Assembly: GCF_022760175.1 (NCBI RefSeq)
Contig: NZ_CP094326.1
Span: forward strand, 2,840,804-2,904,803
Source of the DNA: Zhouia spongiae
Lineage (GTDB): Bacteria; Bacteroidota; Bacteroidia; Flavobacteriales; Flavobacteriaceae
DNA: 64,000 nt
Direction: 5' to 3'
A program made the position numbers and the translations under genes. Within the stretch, counting starts at the first letter, position 1; each line of letters begins with the position of its first letter. A model generated the notes under the pieces. That model ran no database searches. It was not told the origin of the DNA and saw nothing but the letters and a program-made list of their open reading frames with translations. Of this stretch, positions 9,294 through 17,189 are shown one piece after another.

Positions 9294-10097
9294 CCACAGG
9301 ATAAGGCTTTGGTCGAAAATGCTGTCCACCTAGCCTACCAACGTATTTATTATCCACTTCGGGAGATGACCTTCTTTTCTCTGGCAGAACTTAACAGGGA
9401 AATACGCAAACTTTTGGAGCGCTACAATAATCTTTTGTTCCAACGTAAGCAAGGCAGCCGTAAAGAACGCTTTCAATCTGTGGAGAGGTCCTATTTAAAG
9501 CCCTTGCCCCAAACACCCTACCAGATTAAAGGGTATAAAAGGGCTAAGGTACAGAAGATGGGGTATGTGTACTTTTCCCCAGACAAGAGCTACTACAGTG
9601 TTCCTTACCGTTATATTGGCAAACACACTATGATACACTATACCCAAGACACGGTGGAGGTATATTACAACCACCGACGTATAGCTCTTCATTGTCGTAA
9701 CCCTTCTAAAGGGGAGTACAACACCAACAAGGGTCATCTCAGCAGCACCCATAAGGCCTACACGCAGTGGAGTCCAGAATATTTTAAGCGGTTAGCCAGT
9801 CCACATGGCAAGCATGTCGTATCGTGTATAGAACGGATATTGGCCGTAACCGATTACCCTGAAACAGGGTACAAGCGTGCCATGGGGGTGGTACAGCTAC
9901 ATAAGACCTATGGGAGCGAACGACTCAACAAAGCCTGTCAAAGGGCTTTACAGGCCGGTGCCATCTCTTACAGGCGCATCAGCAATATTTTGAAAAACAA
10001 CATGGATAAATCAACCCTGTTTGACCAGGATCTTGATCAAGACAAGTCCCATATCCCCAAGCACGGGAACATCCGTGGGGCTTCGGCATATCAATAG
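9294..10097 (+). pseudogene. istA: IS21-family transposase IstA, C-terminal fragment (right part)
   Basis: Directly after the IS3 right end the frame reads PQDKALVENAVHLAYQRIYYPL, which holds the third catalytic residue (the Glu of KALVE) and the start of the IstA C-terminal domain; the rest continues normally to the stop at 10097. Compared with intact IstA proteins, the segment carrying the second catalytic Asp (usually PDN, about 70 residues) is missing between the two fragments, so the transposase must be inactive. The 34-base gap to istB is normal for the family. Confidence 0.85.
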
Positions 10098-10131
10098 AAC
10101 AAATGTTTAACCTTTATAAATTTTTAAGACA

Positions 10132-10871
10132 ATGAACAATCACCAGACCATTGAAAAACTCCAACAGATGAGGCTTAAGGCCATGGCCGGGCTCCACCAC
10201 AGGTACATGAACGAAAACCAATACCAAGACCTTACGGCCGATCAGTACCTGGCCTTATTGGTAGACCATGAATGGGAAGACCGGCAAAACAAAAAAATAG
10301 ACCGGTTGCGAAAAGCAGCACGTTTTAGGCAAAAAGCCTCTTTGGAAGAGATCGATTACGCCCAGCAGCGCAACCTGGACAAGAACACCTTCCACCGGTT
10401 GGGAACACTGGATTTTATCTCCCGGAAGGAGAACATCATCATCACCGGGGCCAGTGGGACAGGTAAAAGTTACCTGGCACAGGCCTTGGGGTACCAAGCC
10501 TGTAACATGGGCCTCAGGGTTAATTATGCCATTACGGCACGGCTATTGAAAAAGTTCAAGCTCAGTAAAGTGGATGGTACCTACCTGAAGGATCTCCAAA
10601 AGCTGCTTAAATGTAATTTGTTGATCCTTGATGATTTTGGACTGCAGGCCTTTGATAATCATGCCAGGGAAACACTCATGGACATTATCGACGACCGTTA
10701 CAATAAGACATCCACCATTATTGCTTCCCAAATCCCAGTCTCTGCATGGTATGACATTATTGGGAGGGGACCATTGCCGACGCAATACTGGACCGTATCG
10801 TTAACTCCTCACACCGTATTGACCTGAAAGGGGAAAGCTTGAGAAAAGGGGTTTTAAACAAAGAAGAATAA
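10132..10871 (+). pseudogene. istB: IS21-family ATPase IstB, frameshifted near its C-terminus
   Basis: This is the AAA+ helper of IstA. It has a Walker A GASGTGKS at residues 106-113 and a Walker B ending in Asp167-Asp168 (LLILDDFG), preceded by the IstB N-terminal domain (KLQQMRLKAMAGLHHRYM). Near 10760 the normal [17 protein letters not shown] is broken: the present frame gives [10 protein letters not shown] and stops at 10827, while the +1 frame continues [19 protein letters not shown] to a stop at 10869-10871. Restoring one G in the G-rich run at about 10759-10766 restores the protein. A sequencing error cannot be excluded, but istA is also broken, so decay is likely. Confidence 0.85.
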
Positions 10872-10903
10872 CTATTTTTTTATATCATTGTATGATCTTT
10901 CCA

Positions 10904-10960
10904 AGTGGCACTATGAGACCGAAATGCGTGGCATGGTCACTCCGAAATAGCCATGTTTTT
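10904..10960. repeat. Right-end repeats of the IS21-family element
   Basis: Two imperfect repeats follow istB: GTGGCACTATGAGACCGAAA at 10905 and GTGGCATGGTCACTCCGAAA at 10929. IS21-type elements carry multiple such transposase-binding repeats at each end, so this is probably the right terminus. No matching left terminus is visible; it is gone with the 5' part of istA. Confidence 0.55.
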
Positions 10961-11199
10961 TTCAGCTTGCGGGTAACTGATTATATCACTCCAAATATAG
11001 TTATTTAACAGGTTTATACCGGATAACAATACTTTTTAATATCGCTTATATAAAAATTAAAGCATAAATATAAAACAAAACCTCCCCAACTCATAGAGGT
11101 GAAATTCCCCCATTTTTCAAAGCAAGCAATAAAAAGGTAATATCCTTTACGCTAATCCGAAATCTACTTATAGATCCCTCTAATAGAGTCTATTTGTAG

Positions 11200-11285
11200 T
11201 AACCTGTACAGTCATTTTAGGATTAAGAAAAAGAGTTGTATAATTATATCAGGATTTATTTAATAACCTGTATAGTTATTTTAGG
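11200..11285. repeat. Pair of 23-base direct repeats in a gene-free stretch
   Basis: TAACCTGTA-C/T-AG-T-C/T-ATTTTAGGA occurs at 11200-11222 and again at 11263-11285, differing at only two positions. The surrounding 10,961-11,463 region is AT-rich with no convincing reading frame. The repeats could be regulator-binding sites or part of a decayed element; function unknown. Confidence 0.5.
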
Positions 11286-11463
11286 ACGGGTCATCAAGCC
11301 GGGTTCCAGTATAGATAGAGCATACCAAAGCCATACCAAAGGCTAGTATAGAGTATGAGAAAAACTTGTATGTTTTTACCAACTTTGTCCAAATATGGCC
11401 GCGAAGAGCATAACCAGCAAACAAATTGTATATAGATAACTTAAAGCAATATTTTAATAAACC

Positions 11464-11805
11464 TTATTTATCTTTCTTTTGTTTCTGTCTTTTTTTAGTC
11501 TTTTTTGTTCTTAAAAACTCTACAATTTCCTTCTTCTCCTTACTCAATACCCTTTCAAAGAAATCAGTAATTGATATCTCGAAATAATCACAAAGAAGAA
11601 GAAGTTTGATCATTCCAAAATTAGGATTAGACTCCATACGCCCCATGTTCAAAGTAACTTTGTATTTCTGAGCAAATTCTATATTAACATCTGATTGAGA
11701 TAACCCTTTTGGTCTTCCTTGAGAAATACCTTTTTCTTCTCTAAGCTCTTTAAGAACCATTTCAATAGAAGTGGTATAATGCAAAATATCTACCTTCTCG
11801 ATCAT
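11464..11805 (-). CDS. XRE-family helix-turn-helix transcriptional regulator
   Basis: A small repressor-type protein, 113 residues from the ATG at 11805. The HTH runs over about residues 14-70: MVLKELREEKGISQGR, LSQSDVNIEFAQKYKVTLN and MGRMESNPNFGMIKLLLLCD, with YFEISITDFFE as the last helix. The tail is extremely lysine-rich. I chose 11805 because the upstream ATG at 11841 would place translation across an inverted repeat that looks like an operator. It is transcribed back towards the IS remnants and stands alone. Targets are unknown; autoregulation through the adjacent inverted repeat is inferred. Confidence 0.8.
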   Translation of the reverse strand: MIEKVDILHYTTSIEMVLKELREEKGISQGRPKGLSQSDVNIEFAQKYKVTLNMGRMESNPNFGMIKLLLLCDYFEISITDFFERVLSKEKKEIVEFLRTKKTKKRQKQKKDK

Positions 11806-11839
11806 GAACTCAAAAGACGGTAATAAATAAAATAATATC

Positions 11840-11857
11840 AACGACGTTTGTGTCGTT
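11840..11857. promoter_or_regulatory. Candidate operator of the XRE gene (AACGAC-N6-GTCGTT)
   Basis: A perfect 6-base inverted repeat with a 6-base spacer lies 35 bases upstream of the chosen start of the XRE regulator, within the probable promoter region. XRE repressors commonly bind such dyads and control themselves. Confidence 0.5.
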
Positions 11858-11880
11858 AAAATATTTTAAATATATTTGAT

Positions 11881-11909
11881 AACCCTTTATGAAGGAAAGG
11901 GTTATTTTT
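11881..11909. terminator. Stem-loop with T-run (AACCCTTT / AAAGGGTT)
   Basis: An 8-base perfect stem with a seven-base loop, followed on the plus strand by ATTTTTG. It looks like a factor-independent terminator, but no gene ends just upstream on the plus strand; on the minus strand it would lie ahead of the XRE gene and might insulate it. Confidence 0.45.
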
Positions 11910-11956
11910 GCAATTCTTCATATAGAAAAAACATTAGAAGCAATTGCTTTGAGTCT

Positions 11957-12083
11957 CGGATTGAAAACTGGTAATTTTTAGACAACGAGATGATAAGTAA
12001 ATTTGCTCACGACCCGGGCGTGGGCTCACTTATCGTTGTCAGGCATACCAGTGCCCCAATCCGGTTTGTTGAGTTCCACGCCC
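11957..12083. ncRNA. Candidate structured RNA: long nested inverted repeat with alternative pairing
   Basis: Paired segments nest in order: CGGATTG (11957) with CAATCCG (12057); ACTGGTA (11967) with TACCAGT (12046); GACAACG (11981) with CGTTGTC (12034); GATAAGT (11992) with ACTTATC (12028); and GCTCACG (12005) with CGTGGGC (12019, one G-U pair). In addition GGGCGTGG (12016) can pair with CCACGCCC (12076), which would compete with the inner stem, as in a switch. No reading frame covers it. Which strand is transcribed is unknown, and it could instead act as single-stranded DNA structure. Confidence 0.5.
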
Positions 12084-12315
12084 AATTATTTATATACATT
12101 AGGCTTTCTCAACTTTTCTTAGCATAGCTTCCTGGTTTTTATTCGAGGTTTTGCAATATGAGATTTCTCCCTAAAGTCGAAATGACATTGGGATTAATTA
12201 AACAAGGGTAGAATGAAACACCAACCAAACAACCTTATTAGTAAACAATTTGCAATAACCAAAGCGCAATACAATGTTGCGTTTACGGTGTATTACATTT
12301 TGTTTGCCAAAAAAC

Positions 12316-12466
12316 CCAAATGGCCTGTTTAAGCTAACCAGCCGCAATGGCTATTTGGTATTTGTTGCAGGAGTGACGAAAGAATGAATTGGGTTGCATT
12401 TTTGCAGCCCCGGTACTTAGAAATGATATACCAGTACTATTTAAGAAATGGTATATCTCCTGCAAC
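12316..12466. other. Cluster of further inverted repeats in the gene-free stretch before susC
   Basis: CCAAATGGCC (12316) faces GGCTATTTGG (12349). GTTGCAGGAG (12364) pairs perfectly with CTCCTGCAAC (12457), enclosing GATATACCA (12425) and TGGTATATC (12449), also perfect. With the long inverted repeat at 11957 this makes the 11.9-12.5 kb stretch unusually rich in potential structure. No gene, IS end or known riboswitch was recognised. Confidence 0.45.
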
Positions 12467-12631
12467 TGACGACTACACATAATCATGGTATCCGGCCATA
12501 TAACGAATCACAAGATCTTAAACATCTAAGGCTGTCCTTCCAAATAAGACCTGTCCTTACGGGGAGCTATTGCTCATGGTAAACGGACTGGTATATAAAA
12601 GAGTTAGGATTCGCTCGGTGTTAAAATTAAA

Positions 12632-12672
12632 GTAAGGCTCCCTAAGAAGTAAAAGGGAAAATTAGAGAGCCT
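12632..12672. repeat. IS3-end-like sequence forming a stem-loop upstream of susC
   Basis: GTAAGGCTCCCTAA at 12632-12645 is identical to bases 2-15 of the IS3 element's left end (8066). AGGCTCCCTAA (12635) also pairs with TTAGAGAGCCT (12662-12672), one mismatch. It could be a scar of a related element or a chance match that now forms a leader hairpin 40 bases before the susC start. Confidence 0.45.
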
Positions 12673-12712
12673 GATACTAACAAAACCTAAGTTTTATAAT
12701 GTACTCAAAACT

Positions 12713-15700
12713 ATGAAAAATACCTTTATAAACAAGATCAGGTTGCTACTTATTGGCATTCTGCTCATTTCCTTAACCCTATTGACATACAATGCCTGGG
12801 GCATGTCAACCAGACTTAACTATATATTAAACTCCCCTCCTCTGGAGGGGTTGAGGGAGAAGCAACATCAGGTTCGGGGTGTGGTTACAGACTCCAACGG
12901 AGTTCCGATTCCGGGAGTTCATGTTCTCATTTCAGGTACGCAAACCGGTACATTTACCGATAATAACGGTACCTATAACATTAGCGCCCACCCCACCGAT
13001 GTTTTAATCTTTTCTTATGTAGGTTTTGATATCATTGAAGAAGCTATCGACAACCGTATAGAAGTGAATATTACCCTTAACGAATCGGTAACTAATCTGG
13101 GAGCGGTAACCGTTAATGCAGGCTATTATACGGTTAAGGAAAAGGAGCGTACCGGAAATATTAGCAGGGTAACAGCAAAAGACATTGAATTGCAACCTGT
13201 TGCTAATCCTCTAGCTGCCATGCAAGGACGTATGCCGGGGGTGTTTATACAACAGAACACCGGAGTGCCCGGCGGAAACTTTAGTATACAAATACGTGGA
13301 CGTAATAGTATTGCCAGTGGTAATGAACCGCTTTATATAGTGAATGGAGTACCCTTGAATACAGATCTTATAACATCTAGCCTTGGAATTAATATTATCA
13401 ATCGTGGGAGCCCATTAAATGGTATAGACCTAAGCGGCGTAGAAAGTATTGAAGTACTTAAAGATGCCGATGCAACTGCCATTTATGGCTCCCGTGGTGC
13501 CAATGGGGTAGTACTTATTACCACTAAAAAAGGAAGTATAGGTAAAACCCGTTTTGGTCTGGACATACAGACTGGCTTGGGAAGTGTAGCCAATAAACTG
13601 GATTTACTCAACAGTAAGCAGTATGTAATGATGCGTGAAGAAGCTTTTGCTAATGATGGGATTGAGCCCACCGTTGCCAATGCCCGCGATCTCTTGCTTT
13701 GGGATGCTGACAGCTATACCGACTGGCAGGAGAAGCTGATAGGTGGGACGGCATACCTGACCAATCTTCAGGGTTCAATATCGGGCGGGAAGGAGCATAC
13801 CACATTTAGAATAGGTGGTGGATTGCGGGAAGAAACCACTGTTTTTCCGGGTGATTTCAAATATCAAAAAGCTTCCGGGCATGTACAACTGAACCATTTT
13901 TCTGAGGACAGACGTTTTAATGCTACATTTTCGGGTAATTATGTTTCGGAGGTAAACGATCTCTTAAATCAAGATTTAACCTCTTTCATCTTTATGCCAC
14001 CAGTTACTCCTATACCATACACTAAAGACGGGAATCTAAACTGGGGGCCTGAAGGGGGAAGTTTTAATAACCCTTTTGCCATTTTAGAGAAAGAATACAA
14101 GGTAAGAACAGAAAATCTGGTAAGTAACCTCACATTAAGTTATGAGTTAACGGAGAGGCTTAAGGTTAAAATAGCTACGGGATATTCCACTGCCAACATA
14201 CGCGAGGTTCAGATTACCCCAATGGCCTCTATAAATCCCACCCAATTGGCATATTCTAAACCCAATGCAAATTTTAACCATCATTTTACCAAATCCTGGA
14301 TTATAGAACCACAGTTGGAATTTAAGCACAGATCAGGGAAAAGCGAATTTAATATACTTTTAGGAAGTAGCTTTCAAAAAAACGATACCGAAGGACAATC
14401 TATTTATGCTACGGACTTCTCTAATGACCTATTATTGGAGAACTTGGATGCTGCCGGCACTACCTTGGTATCCTCACGCTATAACAATTATAATTACCAG
14501 GCAATATTTGGGAGACTAAACTACAACTATAATTCGAAGTATATTTTAAATGTCACTGGGCGCCGAGACGGATCTTCACGCTTTGGTCCCGGAAAGCGTT
14601 TTGCCAATTTTGGCGCAGTAGGAGCTGCATGGGTTTTTTCAAACGAGGGGCTTGTAAAACAGGGATTACCATTTCTGAGTTTTGGCAAATTCCGGGGTAG
14701 TTATGGGATCACCGGTAATGACCAAATAGGAGATTACCAATACCTGGACTCATATTCTTCCGCTCTTTACACATATCAAGGAACTTCCGGCCTATACCCT
14801 ACCCGCCTTTTTAACCCTCTATACAGCTGGGAAACCAATAAAAAGCTGGAAGCTGCTATTGATCTGGGATTTATAAGGGATCGCATCAGGCTTTCCGCCG
14901 CTTGGTTTCAAAATCGATCGTCAAACCAGTTGGTAGCTTATCCGCTTCCAGCAACAACTGGTTTTTTATCCATTCAGGATAACTTAAACGCTCTAGTTGA
15001 AAATACCGGGTTAGAATTAGAACTCAATACATTAAACATAGACAATGACTCTTTTAGATGGACAACTGCTGCTAATATAAGTTTTACTAAAAATACTTTA
15101 TTGAAATATCCGAACCTAGAAAATTCAGCATATGCTCAGGTCTATGAAATAGGTAAATCGCTTAGTTTAATGCGTAAATATCATGCATTGGGTGTAAATC
15201 CGCAAACGGGAATTTATGAATTTGAAGATATCGATGGTGATGGCATGATCAAGCATCCCAATGACTTGCAATCGCTAGTTGAGTTGGATCCTGAATTTTA
15301 CGGAGGAATAGAAAACACCTTTTCATACAAAAACTTACAATTTAATATTCTTTTCCAGTTTGTAAAGCAGACAGGGTATAATCCTCTTTTTCTATCAGGA
15401 ACTGCTCCCGGAGCAATGAGCAATAAACCCATAGAGGTTTTGGAGAGGTGGCAACAACCCGGAGATATAACTCACATACCCCAATTTACGCAAAGCACCT
15501 CTACTGAGGCTTACACAGCATTTAGGAATAGTCGTTCTTATGGTGACAATCGGTTTATAGACGCCTCCTTTGTAAGACTTAAAACCATATCACTTTCGTA
15601 CCTTTTATCAAACGGTTTGCTTAAGAACTCTAAGACCAGTCTTTATATACAGGGGCAAAATCTATTGACCATAACCGGATACAAAGGGTTTGATCCCGAA

Positions 15701-15766
15701 TATACTACCTCACTTAAACTGCCTCCCTTAAAGATGTTTACCATGGGAGTGCAAATCATTTTTTAA
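12713..15766 (+). CDS. SusC/RagA family TonB-linked outer membrane receptor
   Basis: A 1017-residue outer membrane transporter that, with its SusD partner, would import an oligomeric ligand using TonB energy. After an N-terminal membrane/signal segment (about residues 8-30) comes a carboxypeptidase-D-like domain (about 53-118, VRGVVTDSNGVPIPGVHVLI), then the plug (VTVNAGYYTVKEKERTGNIS, IQIRGRNSIASGNEPLYIVN, VESIEVLKDADATAIYGSRG) and the 22-strand barrel ending GVQIIF. A palindromic repeat encodes residues 40-47, between signal and first domain. The downstream SusD, 12 bases away, and a TlpA-type lipoprotein form its operon. The ligand is not evident; no glycoside hydrolases accompany it. Confidence 0.92.
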   Translation: MKNTFINKIRLLLIGILLISLTLLTYNAWGMSTRLNYILNSPPLEGLREKQHQVRGVVTDSNGVPIPGVHVLISGTQTGTFTDNNGTYNISAHPTDVLIFSYVGFDIIEEAIDNRIEVNITLNESVTNLGAVTVNAGYYTVKEKERTGNISRVTAKDIELQPVANPLAAMQGRMPGVFIQQNTGVPGGNFSIQIRGRNSIASGNEPLYIVNGVPLNTDLITSSLGINIINRGSPLNGIDLSGVESIEVLKDADATAIYGSRGANGVVLITTKKGSIGKTRFGLDIQTGLGSVANKLDLLNSKQYVMMREEAFANDGIEPTVANARDLLLWDADSYTDWQEKLIGGTAYLTNLQGSISGGKEHTTFRIGGGLREETTVFPGDFKYQKASGHVQLNHFSEDRRFNATFSGNYVSEVNDLLNQDLTSFIFMPPVTPIPYTKDGNLNWGPEGGSFNNPFAILEKEYKVRTENLVSNLTLSYELTERLKVKIATGYSTANIREVQITPMASINPTQLAYSKPNANFNHHFTKSWIIEPQLEFKHRSGKSEFNILLGSSFQKNDTEGQSIYATDFSNDLLLENLDAAGTTLVSSRYNNYNYQAIFGRLNYNYNSKYILNVTGRRDGSSRFGPGKRFANFGAVGAAWVFSNEGLVKQGLPFLSFGKFRGSYGITGNDQIGDYQYLDSYSSALYTYQGTSGLYPTRLFNPLYSWETNKKLEAAIDLGFIRDRIRLSAAWFQNRSSNQLVAYPLPATTGFLSIQDNLNALVENTGLELELNTLNIDNDSFRWTTAANISFTKNTLLKYPNLENSAYAQVYEIGKSLSLMRKYHALGVNPQTGIYEFEDIDGDGMIKHPNDLQSLVELDPEFYGGIENTFSYKNLQFNILFQFVKQTGYNPLFLSGTAPGAMSNKPIEVLERWQQPGDITHIPQFTQSTSTEAYTAFRNSRSYGDNRFIDASFVRLKTISLSYLLSNGLLKNSKTSLYIQGQNLLTITGYKGFDPEYTTSLKLPPLKMFTMGVQIIF
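12832..12863. repeat. Palindromic repeat inside the susC reading frame
   Basis: CCCCTCC-TCT-GGAGGGG with flanking CT and TTGAGGGAG lies in frame and encodes a SPPLEGLRE-like segment between the signal region and the first folded domain. From general knowledge, GC-rich palindromes of this type are dispersed intergenic repeats in flavobacteria. Its presence inside a gene resembles the coding palindromic elements known from Rickettsia. Confidence 0.6.
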
Positions 15767-15778
15767 AACCAACATATA

Positions 15779-17167
15779 ATGAAAACCATTAATACACAAT
15801 TGTTTCTTTTTTTGAAATGGAAAAACATAGCATTGATACTGATCGTATCTTTATATGCCTGTGAGAGTTTTGTAGAACCAGAACCTCCCAAAAACGAACT
15901 TACAAGAGAGAATATTTTTGTTGATAAGCAAACCATTGAAGCTTCACTTATAGGCATTTACAGCCAGATGACAGAAGGTTTTGGCGGTTTCGCAAACTAT
16001 CAGACAACCTTGTTTGGTGGGTTATGCTCGGATGAACTAGACAACTATTCAACAAGTCCTTCACAATTGGAATTTTATGAAAACAGCCTGATGCCAGACA
16101 ACGTTGATATTATAAGGTTATGGAGTGAACCTTATGAATATATATACCAGACAAACGCTATAATGGAAGGGCTCTATAAAACCGAAAACATTGCCGGAAT
16201 TTTTAAAGATGAAATAAGAGGGGAAGCTCTATTTATACGTGCTTTTTGTCATTTTTACCTTGCTAACTTTTTTGGGAATATCCCCTATATAACCACTACC
16301 GATTATATTGAAAATGCCGTGGCTTCCAGAGACCCCATAAACGAGGTTTATGAACATATCATTAATGATCTAAAAGAAGCCAGCTCTTTGCTTCCTGAAT
16401 CTTATGTGACTGACGGAAGGTTACGTCCAAACAAACATACGGTTCAGGCATTGCTGGCCAGGGTTTATTTATATAATGAGGATTGGAAAAATGCTGAAAT
16501 ATTGGCTGAAAATGTAATAAAGGCTTCTCAATATTATCAGCTGGAACAAGACCTGAACAGCGTGTTTCTAGTAGGCTCCAAAGAAGCTATCTGGCAATTA
16601 TACCCGGTAATCACAGGGCTTAATACGATTGAAGGATATGCCTTTATACTAAGCAGAGCTCCATATAATGTCGCTCTCAACAAGACTGTGTTTGATACAT
16701 TTGACAGTAACGATTTAAGAAAAGATACATGGATAGGGACTCTAACCTCAGGTACCGAAACCTATTACTACCCATATAAATACAAGGTCAATTTTGATGC
16801 AACTCTTTCCGAATATTATATGGTATTTCGCCTTGCTGAGCAGTACCTAATACGGGCTGAGGCCAGGGCTCAGTTAAATAACCTGGACTGGGCGCTTGCC
16901 GACCTGAACAAGATACGGAACCGGGCAGGGCTAGAAAATTTTGAAAGTACATCTAAAGCAATGATACTGGAAGCCATTTATACAGAACGGCAACGGGAGC
17001 TCTTTGCCGAGTGGGGACACCGTTGGTTTGATTTAAAACGTACCGGGAGGGCTAATGAAGTATTGTCTGCCATAAAACCCGGTTGGGAAACAATCGATGT
17101 ACTATTTCCCATACCACAAAGTGAATTACAAAATAATCCGAATATGCCCCAGAATCCGGGGTATTAA
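15779..17167 (+). CDS. SusD/RagB family surface lipoprotein
   Basis: A 462-residue lid lipoprotein for the SusC partner just upstream. The signal ends at the lipobox SLYAC with Cys28, followed by the acidic residues usual for surface export. TPR-like SusD features include EIRGEALFIRAFCHFYLANFFG near residue 150 and the C-terminal SusD signature: RLAEQYLIRAEARAQLNN, LNKIRNRAGL, IYTERQRELFAEWGHRWFDL, and the ending LQNNPNMPQNPGY. It binds ligand at the cell surface and closes the SusC barrel. The short spacing to both neighbours supports one operon. Confidence 0.92.
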   Translation: MKTINTQLFLFLKWKNIALILIVSLYACESFVEPEPPKNELTRENIFVDKQTIEASLIGIYSQMTEGFGGFANYQTTLFGGLCSDELDNYSTSPSQLEFYENSLMPDNVDIIRLWSEPYEYIYQTNAIMEGLYKTENIAGIFKDEIRGEALFIRAFCHFYLANFFGNIPYITTTDYIENAVASRDPINEVYEHIINDLKEASSLLPESYVTDGRLRPNKHTVQALLARVYLYNEDWKNAEILAENVIKASQYYQLEQDLNSVFLVGSKEAIWQLYPVITGLNTIEGYAFILSRAPYNVALNKTVFDTFDSNDLRKDTWIGTLTSGTETYYYPYKYKVNFDATLSEYYMVFRLAEQYLIRAEARAQLNNLDWALADLNKIRNRAGLENFESTSKAMILEAIYTERQRELFAEWGHRWFDLKRTGRANEVLSAIKPGWETIDVLFPIPQSELQNNPNMPQNPGY

Positions 17168-17189
17168 AATCTTACAAAATAAACTAACG

